A stretch of 64,000 nt of DNA, from contig CM041781.1 of the NCBI GenBank assembly GCA_023374045.1, forward strand, positions 139,182,982-139,246,981, in the 5' to 3' direction. Below are positions 9,821-20,516 of the stretch, piece by piece. This stretch comes from Limonium bicolor (lineage: Eukaryota; Streptophyta; Magnoliopsida; Caryophyllales; Plumbaginaceae). Both the position numbers and the translations under genes were made by a program. Numbering within the stretch: position 1 is the first letter of the stretch; each line of letters begins with the position of its first letter. The notes beneath the pieces are model-generated. The model was not told the origin of the DNA. It made no database searches and saw only the letters and a list, made by a program, of their open reading frames with translations.

Positions 9821-12800
9821 TGGGTAACGCTGTAGCAGTTCTAGTCAACTTGCACAAACAATCAACAGTACTCTGAAGAATATTAAAGGTAGTCTATCAT
9901 CAATCACTTGTAGCCTAAGTTAAGCTTAAATAAACTCCTTACTCTTATTCCAAAGTCTCAATTGTCTTTTAAGCCCTTACTTATGTGTTACGTATAATCT
10001 TTGAGTTATTTGAGAACGTTGTATAGCCCAAGGTGGTAAGATCAAGAAATGTATCTTATTAACACCTGCTAACTGACCACTCCTATCCACTTTATTCATA
10101 TCTAACCACAATCCTCACATTCAAGACTTTTGAGACCTTTATAACACAAATGTGTCTACATTATATAATTAAATCTAAGAATTCCAATAGTAATCTTAAG
10201 CTGAATACCTTTATTCTTAACTTAGAATAAACATTGTATTATGACCTATGATGGATTCATCCCATAATACTATACTATTATTTCACAATGTAATGATTAT
10301 GTATTTTATCAATATCTACTAGATAATCCATTGTGATTAAGTTTTCCCCTTAACTTAATTAAGATCTACATCTTGTATATTGGAACCATAGTGTTGTAGA
10401 CGCATTATATTATAACCTAATTGAGTTACTAACTCATTTATCTTATCTTTAGTCCAGAAAGACTTTTTATTACATCCAGCTAATAATCTTGACATAAGAT
10501 GTTAAATTAATTTTCATCTTGAAACAACTATATTATAGTTAACTTAGACTTATCGAACTCTTACATTTAGTATTCACAAGGTACATTATTTGCTTAATTA
10601 TTACCTATATAATATATAATAAGGTGTTTAAATATAACCTTTTATGTATCTTTACTTACCTTTAATCTTCTAAATGTTTTATTTAACACACATTCTCTCT
10701 ATAGACTATGTACAATCCTTTTGTACTAAACTTCAATAAACTTAAACCTTAAATACGTTTTAAACTGCTATACAAAACCTAAGGTTTCAAAGAAATAACT
10801 TAATAAATTAATTTGCTTTATTGTATTTAGGATGGACAATATATCTACATAAAGTAGAATTTATCAAAGAATTAAATTCTGGTTCGTAAGTGAAATTGTT
10901 AATTAAATAATAAGACAATCTATTATGCAAATTCCCATATTTTATATTCAAAATAACATATCATCATTTCCCATTACCGTAAAGTATATCAATATAATTT
11001 CTTATGTAACTTAGCTTTATCTAATAAAAGGTTCAAAGGTTTTAAGTATCAAATTCCTATTTATAAACCTTCTATAAATTCTAACTACTAAATACCTCAC
11101 TTAATTGTGAACTCACATCCTAAGTATTGGTAATACCACCTCATATAATATTCTCCCATTAATATTATGTAGAGGTTTAGTTTAACTTATTAATTCCTTC
11201 GTATTATATTTCCTATAAGGTATTTAATTATATTATGTTTAATGTGTATATATTTATATATACTAGGATTTGTTCAAAACATTATTTATGTAGTTCTATT
11301 GTATTTAATTATGTTTAATAACTTGTAGGCATAACTACAACCGATATACGGTTTATAAAATAAAGTGTTTCCCTTTACTTATTTAATACATATATACGTA
11401 TACCTGTATTGACATTTAATTAAAACATCCCCTATGTAACCCATTATATTTAAACTATCTTATTACTACAACCTTTAACTGTATTCCAAGTATAGTTCAT
11501 AAAGTATTTCTTTTACTATATCTTAGGATTCTAGCTCTTATAATATTTAGTTATTATAAGTGTTAATTTATTAGTTCCTTGTATTACTCTAAGTTACTAC
11601 TTTATTCCCCTTTTTATAAATGCGTAAAATATATATATTTATTCCTTAGTTTAATGAAAAATATTAACTCCCATATAATATAATAAATAAAATGTAGAAT
11701 AATTAAATTCCTTGATTTACATAAGTTTCTACTTAAATAGGTATATATACATATATGTAAATAATTTCACTTCTCATAAAAACTAATACCCAAACATTTA
11801 TAAACTTACTGTTATAAAATGTTAATTTAGTGTTCCATATTTTTCCCAACTTAAAAAGTTTATTAACAAACCATACTTTAATTTTTGGTTACATTAAAAA
11901 CCATATATTATAAGTTATTCTTATGAAAAACTCATAAACACAATTTTTAAAACCTTTTACCATTGCCCAAAAATTCCCAAATTTAATATACAGTAACTAT
12001 AACATTTTAGACATATTAGAAAATTTTTATTTCATAAAAATATCTTTTTAATTTAGCCAAATAATTCCAGAAAACCCGTAACTTGTAAAAATCATAACTT
12101 ATGTTTAAAAACTCCAAAACCATAATAATTTACATCAAAATAAACTAGATAAAATAAGGAATCTATGGTTAAAATTTAAAGTCAAAATACATTCGGGAAT
12201 ATATTTAAATTAACCCAACAAGTTAAGACTATTTACTGGAATTTATTAAAATCCTTATAAACTAATTCTGGAATGTTTTAATCTCGGCCGTCCAATCTCT
12301 TAAAACGAGATCGGACGGCCCCTGTTTTCCGAGTTCGTCAGCGAAGATACTATACAGACCGAGTACTAAATCTCAAATTCCTCCCAATCCACAGAACAAA
12401 ATCGAGTGATTCTTGTTTCTATGGATTCGTATTCAAATTTCGGTTCTATTGGTATCAATTTCCCTAATTATAATGCAGAGTTCATCCAGTTTCGAATTCG
12501 ATTCGAAGGTAAGGGTTTAGTTTCGGTACAGAGTTTAAATCGATTGCAATTCTTACAAATTCTCCTAATCTAATACGAAATTGACTAAATTAACACATGG
12601 GTTAGATCGGAAATACAACTACGAACAACAACAACGGAGAAATTTGATCGGAGACTCACCGGATTGTGCGAATTGTGCGAATTACAATTCGGAAAACTGG
12701 GAAAAAACTCGAACTTTAATCAGTTTGTGATGCCAACTTTGAGGATCTATAACTAGCAGTACAAAACGAGTTAGATTATGAGTAAGGGCTCATTGGAAAG

Positions 12801-13859
12801 AACAAATGTAGATCTACGTATTGGTAGCAAGAACTAAACCTAACTCGCACCATACAGAAAGATATTGAAGTCACAAAACACGAGTTTACCTCTCTGTTTC
12901 GGTATGATTTTTATGTGCTGTTGAAACCGAAACTTTAGATCTCTATATCTCCCAACTGGTTACGAATCAGACTTGGGCATAAACACGAAAATTGTAGAGG
13001 GATTAGAGATCTTTACAACGAGCTAAAGAAATCGAATTTTGGTTGATTAACGAAGAAGTTATGATCGACGCAAGTTACCTGAGATCGAAGAGAAATCTGG
13101 AATTCTGAAAACAGTTTCGCAAGGTGGCTACTTTGGCTCGATTTTCCGGTTGACTCAGAAGGAGTTAGGGTTTGTATGAGTAATGGTTGGAAAGAGGAAT
13201 TGTAGGAGAATAGAATGGTGAAGACGGCATGGAAAAATATTGAGAGATGTAAAAGTTATAGCCGTCTAAAGTTAGGGAAAAGTAAGGGAAATCGGTTACC
13301 GAAATTCAGGGAAGATATCGGCTAAGTGTGGGCGACCCATTACAGAGTGACACGTGGCATCTCTTAAATTTTTGATTCAAAACTTCAATCTAGCATAACT
13401 TTGGCTAGGATGATCCGTTTTTGACGTTCTTTTTATCGATCTTCATGGTTTGTCATAACCTATTTATTGGTATAGGTTTCATGGCCTGGTTTGACCATTC
13501 TCAAAAAGTCAACTCTAGCAAGGCTTAATAAGCTTTAAGGTTTCTAGAATTTTATATTGACTTTTATGTTTCAAAACAATGTTCCAACACTTCCTAAAAT
13601 CTTTATAATATAGTTGGAGTGTTTAGAAATTTTCCCAAGATTTATGGACTTATAAATCTTATTATTAAATTCATAATACTATATAATAATATATAATAAT
13701 TAGGGTTAAATAGGAGAAAACCCCTAAATAAATTTCATAATTCCATATAATAATTTAATATTCATAATTCCATATAATAAACTAATACTTAATAGTATTA
13801 TTAAAGGTTTAATAAAAGAAATCCCCTAAATTAATTTAAATTAATTTAGGGGTATTTCA

Positions 13860-14411
13860 TAAGGAGTTAAGATCTAACTCACTTCTTAAGGAAACGCCTG
13901 AGACGTTCAATTGTGTGTGAACTATGTGTGTTCATTTGTGGTTTGTTGATGTACTGTGTTCATATTATGATTGTGATTCTAATCAACTTCCATGCTATCG
14001 ACAATTAGTCGTCGTAGCCCCGTTAGCTTGGGGGCCACGAGAGGGTCGTACCAGCATTCATGCTGACCCCCTTTGGGGGCTGTTTTTACACTTGCAGGTA
14101 AGCGGCCCATGAAGTCACACCACGAGAGTAGGAGCGTGTAGCCCTAGGTGGGACTTTATTTTGAGTACGGGTTGCGCCTGTGCACCCGTCTGTTGATAGT
14201 TAAACTTGAGAAATGTTATGTGGTTTTGGAGATACTTATAACTCGGTTGGTGTAAGTATTTTGGATATTCGGTTGTAAATATTTATGAAACGGTATTTCT
14301 TGTTGATCAGACCGTGGCAAGGTCCTGGATTTGGTTTACTTCTGCTGCGATGTTTATGTATTAGTTGTTAAGTTTACGGTAACCACGGTTGGCTTAGGAC
14401 GGGGTGTTACA
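13860..14411 (+). repeat. 3' LTR of element A, second part
   Basis: It starts with the duplicated TAAGG target and ends GGGGTGTTACA at 14411. 13942-14411 aligns without gaps to 1-470. It includes the U5 module at 14049-14102 with an intact GCAG|GTAAG donor-like site. Confidence 0.93.
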
Positions 14412-15799
14412 GGAAAAATTTGCTCGATCCTTATGAGGATTCTACATATTATTCATCCATAATGGGTTTCCATGTTCCTATCCTTAGTGTTCATGTCCTT
14501 AAAAGGTTTCCTTGTCTTCACTGTATAGTGTCTACTGCTCTGTGTTGAAGGTTCTTGATTTCTCTAGCCCGTTGGTTTAACTACGGCTCTTCTCGTCCAT
14601 CTTCGAGGTAATCTGCATTACTGTCCTTGACGCGGAGTTGACTACTTATCGTGTTCTTAACACTACTTGTCTACATACATGGGGTACCGTACTGATACAT
14701 TACTACTTACCCGACTAAATCATAAATAAGTCTGTCAGGCCCACATGCTCCTATCGGAGTGCGGTCGTCCCATGTCTCGTTTAGTAAACTGGTAATCTCT
14801 GTCACACGGGTATTGTCAAGTATTCTGTTGTCAATCTCCCTTTTGATGGATATCCTTTTTGTTGTTTATTAGTTCGTGTTATCGGTTATCTTGTTGTAAG
14901 TGCTATTGCCCTAGTGGCATCGGTGGTAATTCCTGCCATAAGACGGCGTTATTCAGCTCGGTGTAAGTAAAGTTCATGCTATATTTAGCAAAATTGGTTC
15001 TCCTAATTCGATCTCATTGAGTACAACACATATTCCTATTTTCCCTGTTTATCATGATCATATCTCATCCATAGTTCATATTTGTTCCCTCATCCGTTTA
15101 ATTGGATATATTGCAGATTGCATAATAGCTTGAGCAACTTGGCTCTCCACTTCCCAACCATCCTCACTGACGGTGGTGCATCTACAAAGGGTATGCTTTT
15201 CCATAAGGACTAAACATTCATCACTAATGGTGATTAGCATTAAATGCAGGTATACACTGATGGTATTTGGCTAATGAGCCATGTCTGAAAATTCTCGAAC
15301 AATTAAACTGGTGTGGTTTACACTCACAGTGGCTGTATAATTTCTTCAGTTGCAGTGGTTGTACTAACGGTCTTCCCGAGATTGCATAGGTTTCTAATCT
15401 TAAAGGTTTGTATGAAAAGTTGATATGAAAATTGGTATTAAAATTTTAGTAGATAATAAGAGATTAACATTAGTAGTAGTTGCAATTGCAGCACTTGCTG
15501 TAGCAAGTACGCAAGGCAGATGGAAATTTCAGTGGTTTGATTGTCATAGCGCTTGCAATAGGAAGTGCGCCATGCAGGTGGAAAGTTTGGTTCAGTAATT
15601 ACCGGTCTCATTGGCTCTGCGTTATTGAGTATGGGCTACATGATAATGTAAGCATCAACATCCTGTTCATATATATATATATAATCCATCAAGGTTCCAA
15701 GGTTACTCGTATCGAGTCCACAAAACTAGTTCCAAAAGTCATACACAAAAAGGCGAGTGGTCCATGACACACTCCCACATATTTACAACATATCTCTGT
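14412..15799 (-). other. Non-coding internal region of element B
   Basis: No credible coding frame. It contains blocks shared with C and E: around 14690-14790 (TACTGATACATTACTACTTA, then CTCCTATCGGAGTGCGGTCG; compare C near 26470-26560 and E near 42840-42930) and two GCACTTGC-type hairpins near 15491 and 15549 (compare C 27006 and E 43430). These read as conserved non-coding RNA features of the non-autonomous group. Confidence 0.6.
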
Positions 15800-16116
15800 C
15801 TAACATCCAAGGTAAGTACATAACAAAGTAAGCAAAAGTCTTCCACCAACGGTCTCATGGCATCTCCGGGCTCCAGCATCAGTAGATGTCTGGCCATCCT
15901 GACCGCCCCGTGGTACTCTAGATCCTCCAACTGAGGTCTTCTGAGTATTCCTTGGTGGCCTGTAGTTACGGCCCTCAGGGTTCATCCAGCACTCGAACTC
16001 CCAATGGCCCTCTTTCTTGCAGCACCGACACTCAACTTTGCGGCCACAGCAGTCGACCCCAGGATGGTCCTTCCCACAACGCTTGCAATAGAAATGGCGC
16101 TGGGGCTGTCCGGTGC
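15800..16116 (-). pseudogene. gag: Gag exon 3 with two zinc knuckles, element B
   Basis: It opens in phase 1 after ACCATTAG and reads CKRCGKDHPGVDC (CX2CX3HX4C, one residue short of the standard retroviral spacing between Cys2 and His), then CRCCKKEGHWEFEC (canonical CX2CX4HX4C). A tail of about 55 residues follows to a TAG at 15800. RNA-binding nucleocapsid part of Gag. No AlkB or protease exon follows within the 1.4 kb still visible. Its upstream exon has a stop, so the gene is called broken. Confidence 0.75.
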
Positions 16117-16200
16117 CTAATGGTAGCATTCAGTTTAAGTTAAAATATGATGATATAAAGGTTAGGGTTACAATTGAATTTAAGAGGTAGGCGTTCTCAC

Positions 16201-16534
16201 CCTTAGGAGGCGCAGATCTCAGAGGCTGAGCATCTATAGCTAGGCCGGTCAACCGAAGGATGGGCTCTTTCCCCTTAGCTCCCTGGTGGCCCTGCTGCCC
16301 TTTCTTCTAGAAAAATTTCCTATTCAAGGTTTTCGGGTCAGCATTCATAAGGTATTTAATATAGTAAGTAGTCTAGAATGTGATAAGTCCTTACTTTCCC
16401 TTCTTCTGGCTATCGCCTGGAGATGCTCCTCCACCCTCAGACTCTCCCTCAGGGTTCTTTCTCTTCTTGGTCCCGAGAGTCTCTTCCCGAGTCTGAAGCA
16501 TTAGCTCCGTCCTCGAGGCAGCGTCATAACACTC
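16201..16534 (-). pseudogene. gag: Gag exon 2 (basic linker), element B
   Basis: It begins ECYDAASRTEL after GATTCCAG, the same place as in A and F, and ends APPKG in phase 1 at CCTAAGG|GTGAG before an 84 bp intron (16117-16200). A stretch from about 16394 to 16304 that begins GTAAGG and ends TTTTCTAG looks like an extra intron or an AT-rich insertion. The linker is Lys/Gly/Gln-rich. Confidence 0.6.
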
Positions 16535-16613
16535 CTGGAATCTCATTGGTAAGTTCTCACAAAGTTAATCGGTAAAGTAGTAAGTAAAGAATTTATGGCT
16601 TTCATGTTTATAC

Positions 16614-17240
16614 CTGGATAGTAGAATAGAGGGTAGCACCCATCGCCATCTGGATGTGAAACAACAGTCCCCCCCGGAACTTCTTGACCTTCACGGTCTC
16701 TGAGTAATCAACACCGGGGATGAATTCCAGCAGACCAATGAATCGAGCGTAGTACTCATCCACGGTCAGACCTCTCTAGGATAATGTCTCGAACTCACGA
16801 CGCTTCTTCTGCTTGAGATGTGCCGGATAGTACTTCCCCCTCAGCAACTCGACAAAGGCAGCCCACGAAAAGTCGGGCGTAGCCAGGTGATGGTCCTTGA
16901 CCAACCTCCACCAAGTGCTGGCTGCATCCTTCAGATGGAAAGCAGCAATGACGACCTTCTTGTCGGCAGGTACTTGCAAAGCTTCAGAGGCCTTCTCATG
17001 TTCAACTATAAAACGCTCCAAGGCTACGGGGTCTAGCTCCCCAGAATATGTAGGTGGTCGGGTCTCGGTAACTGACTTCAGCCAGTTCCTTTCCTTGGGC
17101 TGTGGCAGGTGGGCTGGTGTTCCTCCAATTTGAGTACCAAGCTGTGCGAGAATGGCAACAATCGTCTCTACAACTCCTGGAACCACGGGGTCACCGCCTC
17201 CACCTCTACCAGTAGCACACCCTCTAGTTCCCCCAGACAT
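16614..17240 (-). pseudogene. gag: Gag capsid-type exon 1, element B (one stop)
   Basis: 627 bp (209 codons) from ATG at 17240 to CAG|GTATAA at 16614/16613, phase 0. The ATG is preceded by ACTACAG, as an acceptor would be. It has a Gly-rich N-terminus (MSGGTRG), then NWLKSVTETRPPTYSGELDP, a helix-rich capsid region (LRGKYYPAHLKQKKRREFE) and VDEYYARFIGLLEF. The only break is an in-frame TAG at 16776-16778. This copy shows the uninterrupted exon length expected for A and F. The first intron is 79 bp (16535-16613). Confidence 0.82.
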
Positions 17241-17440
17241 CTGTAGTATAGTATGTCACATAAATACTCGGTAATTTACCGTACACAACCAGTAGATATT
17301 GAATTGCCTTTAAGGCTAACATATCACACAATTTACGTTACTAAACACAACACCTTTTAAGACGAGTCGTCTCGTACCTCACAAACGTTTCCCGTAATTT
17401 CCCAAGTCCTAAGCTCACTGTCTTAACCTATTTCCTCGTC

Positions 17441-17468
17441 ATCAGAGCTGTACTCTGCTCTGATACCA
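17441..17468 (-). other. Primer binding site and hairpin, element B
   Basis: GCTCTGATACCA (17457-17468) is the reverse complement of TGGTATCAGAGC. With ATCAGAGC at 17441-17448 it forms an 8 bp stem. Confidence 0.85.
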
Positions 17469-17472
17469 CTTT

Positions 17473-18348
17473 TGTAACACCCCTCTCCTTAAACACGTAT
17501 TAATCTCTCTCGTAGCAATAGATAAAACGTCTTACAGCGGAAGAAATAATAACAACAACAATACTCACTCGGGTGTCACCGGCCATTACTCGCCCATGTG
17601 AGTAACGAAGCCAAACTATATCTAACAACCAATATAAACAAACTACTAACCGCTGTGATAACAAGATAACTCTTATATATATCATACTAAGTCCATAAAC
17701 CATAAACGTCGACAAGTGAGCGTCTACCCAATCCCGATTATACATAACCGTACCATAATACAATTCCCAGTCTAACATCGTTATACAAATAAACTCCATG
17801 TGCGGTAATTAAAAATAAACTCTAACTACCTTGTTCCCGCACTTCGGCTTTGGCGATAATCAACAACCTGCACAATGAGTGTAGTCTCAGCGATAAACGC
17901 TGAGTATGCCGGGCCTGGACCCTAATGGTCACTTAGTCATGTTAACCATCTTATTATTAGATTGGTTTCATGCTTTTCCATTTTATAGTTATAATCAATA
18001 CTGTACTATACGTGCATAAATATACATAATCATCCATCCTAACATTCATAAACACTCAACCATCCATCCAATTCAACAGTCATAAAATATCACAAACAAC
18101 AATTGTATATCGAACATATCGAATAATAATACTGAATAAACGTCGTGGTGAACACCATCCTTAATTAATTTAATTTGGCCTTCAAGGCCCCATCCATCCA
18201 AACCATGTTAATTAAATGCCAGTTGGGCGTCATGTTGAGAAAACTTGATAACCTCACCATGGAAAGTAGTCCTCCCGTACACACAAAGGTGCTCATTTCG
18301 CCAGAGGTCCGAAGGCCCCTGACTATTCACTTTGCCTCGTAAGGCGTC
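17473..18348 (-). repeat. LTR of element B, part next to the primer binding site
   Basis: It begins TGTAACACCCC at 17473. A stem CTCAGCG/CGCTGAG (about 17890-17910) and then GTGCAG|GTTG (17868/17867) form this family's version of the U5 module. It is cut at 18348 by element C. No gene. Confidence 0.8.
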
Positions 18349-18697
18349 TGTAACACCCCATCCAACAATAACACACTTACAATAAACTGCAGCGGAAAAA
18401 CAACCTCATCACATTACTTATCTCGTTGGTGCTACACGCCGTTAGCCACCCACGTGACTAACAAGGCTAATACATACATTGTACCGGTCTGATGGGCTAA
18501 ATTCCCGAGCGACTACATATTACTATCCCTTTCCATTAATCACAACAACAACATACACCTTCCAGTTATACCGAGTATTTATAACTAATGCCGATAACAA
18601 TTTCGGTCTTACTACACCTACTGTATATATACAACATAAACGATTACCCATGTACAACGACTACCCCGTCCTACTCTCGAACGGCTTCCATCTCCTT

Positions 18698-18760
18698 GTA
18701 CCTGAAATAGGAAAAGAAGAGAAAGGGTGGCCCCCAAGGGGCTCAGCACCTTTGCTGGTA
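18698..18760 (-). promoter_or_regulatory. U5 stem-loop plus CAG|GT module, element C (3' LTR)
   Basis: Minus-strand order: TACCAGCAAAGGTGCTG, CCCCTTGGGGG, a long pyrimidine tract, TTTCAG|GTACAAGG. A second copy lies at 28200-28262 in the 5' LTR. The tract looks like a splice acceptor and the following GTAC like a donor; a donor role fits the other elements best. Confidence 0.5.
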
Positions 18761-19884
18761 TGGTAATCCCGCAGCCCACATGCTACCGGGCCACGCACAA
18801 CTAATTGTCGTCTTAGCATGCGGTTGATTATTTTTAAATCGTACATGCAACTGTAAACACACAACACTTAATCATTTCGCCTCAACGGGCTCAACAAGCG
18901 GATATATATCCTTACTTAATAAGTCACTCAAGGTATTCAATATTCCTAGAGTGTTCCTCCTCTAATGGAGCTACTTCCTTAACAGACGACACTTACCCTT
19001 AAATCGGGTTATCCTTAAACGCCTCTTATCACAAACTGGGAATCATATCCATGATCCACACACTCCACATTTTACAACATATAACATACACTACATACAA
19101 CACCTAACAACACTTTGCACGTTTCCACGTGCACACATAATACCGCAATGGATATTGCATCACAACAAAACACATAACATAACGGGAATGGTTCGCTTAG
19201 GAACCGACCCAAACATTGTTTACACACTGGTGAGCCTAGAGAATGTTGCCAGTCTCATGATAAGCTCGTTACATAACTCGTTACCGTCTCGTTAAATGAA
19301 CGGTTAACTTAACACAAGGTGTCTCGGATATAGTGATCCAAGCACACCGAAACAAACATAACAATAGTATGCCCCTGTGGCCCGACGTGAGTCAGTAATA
19401 GCCTTGGTTAAGCTAAAGGGAAGGTTGGAACCAATTGACAAACAACCATACATAACAGAGAGGATCGAACCTGCTATGACAACGACCCCCATACTCACAC
19501 GCGTGGCCGTAACAGACCGGACTCCTCACTCCCCCGTTAGCACGTTGTTAGAAGTTCAACTTTGAACTTTATTAAACATTCACAAACATTGGGTTAAGTC
19601 TTGTTAGACATACACAAGGGAAGAGAGAGTCATACATTCACATACAAACATCACACACAAACATCACATAACCAACTCACGCATAGCCGTGGTTAGAACG
19701 TTCCTTAAGTCGGAAACGTTGTTACCGGATACCGTTCTCCTACGTTTACCTAATAGTGGTTAACTAGCCCTTCAAGCGCATTCGAGGTTACCGGTATCGG
19801 CACGTAAACATACAATACAATAACGACTGTAAACTCGTTTCGTGATTTATCTCATAACGTGGCAAACATACAGAAAACACATTG

Positions 19885-19934
19885 GCATACAAGCCGGTGT
19901 AATCCGGTAGGACACAGGTTGCAAGAAACCATAC
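19885..19934 (-). promoter_or_regulatory. Conserved LTR block, element C copy
   Basis: The minus strand reads TTTCTTGCAACCTG...TACCGGATTACACCGG, then CTTGTATGC, closely matching F at 51652-51707. The second LTR copy is at 29387-29437. Confidence 0.5.
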
Positions 19935-20265
19935 CTGTCACCGGAGTCCACTTTACCACGTCCACTTATGTTCCTCGAGCAATTCTCGAACAACTGTTAA
20001 CATCACATGTGTTTTTTATTAACATTGGGGTAACATGTTTGTTTAAAGTCTAACGCTTATAACTTTTCCCCGTTAACTTGGTTAAATAACTTTACATTTT
20101 AACTTGTTTTACTTTCACATTTATTACAACCTTTCACCCACTTAATCACCATTAAACTCACCTAACATGTCCTTAACAACCTTATAACATCATTACCTAT
20201 CAATCCCCATCATTACACATCATTTCTATACCTTAAAACAACAATTTTGGTCCATACAGTGGCCT

Positions 20266-20516
20266 GTCCGAACTTGTGTCCGAACTTCCAAGTTCGGACG
20301 CAAGCCGCGACCTAATACTGAAACTATACACACGTCCGAACTTGTGTCCGGACTTCCCAAGTTCGGACACAGTTCGAGAGAAATTCCTAGATTGAAATAG
20401 TGACGTCCGAACTTGTGTCCGGACTTCCCAAGTTCGGACACAGTTCGAGAGTGGAATTTTCCTTGTCCAACAGAGCTTGTCCGAACTTCCATGTCCGGAC
20501 GGAAGTTCGGACACGG
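20266..20516 (-). repeat. Array of four hairpins, 3' LTR of element C
   Basis: GTCCGAACTT arms begin at 20266, 20334, 20405 and 20479 (spacing 68-74 bp), each followed by an inverted arm of the AAGTTCGGAC or GAAGTTCGGAC type. The same array is at 29769-30018 in the 5' LTR. The flank before it (CAATCCCCATCATTA) is shared with element E, where the array has a different sequence. Confidence 0.9.

Larger units (their letters stand above)
8470..13859 (-). mobile_element. Solo-type reverse LTR G inside the 3' LTR of element A
   Basis: On the minus strand it runs from TGAAATACCCC (13859) to GGGCGTTACA (8470), the family's terminal sequences. The 5 bp target duplication TAAGG flanks it at 8465-8469 and 13860-13864. 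At 5390 bp it is far longer than A's own LTR. No primer binding site, polypurine tract or coding frame is visible, so it reads as a solo LTR of another family, very AT-rich between about 9900 and 12250. A segment at 9468-9510 also occurs in the internal region of C, which leaves room for a more complex origin. Confidence 0.85.
1..14411 (+). mobile_element. Element A: Ty3/gypsy (Tekay-type) gag-AlkB-pol retrotransposon, 5' truncated by window
   Basis: The 5' LTR tail lies at 1-470, the primer binding site at 476, gag at 704-2044, an AlkB exon at 2184-2922, pol at 3080-6459, the polypurine tract at 6755 and the 3' LTR from 6772 to 14411. The 3' LTR is interrupted by the reverse LTR G (8470-13859). 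The shared 470 bp of the two LTRs (1-470 and 13942-14411) differ by about 21 substitutions and no indels, roughly 4.5%, so this is an old insertion. Gag, AlkB, PR and RT carry frameshifts or stops, while RNaseH-integrase stays open. It is inserted in the internal region of element B, which resumes at 14412. Its left end and target duplication are outside the window. Confidence 0.93.

Noticed and set aside
8470..13859. G as a complete non-autonomous element
   Set aside because: No primer site, polypurine tract or second LTR pair is visible; solo LTR is the simplest reading, with the shared segment at 9468-9510 noted as a doubt.
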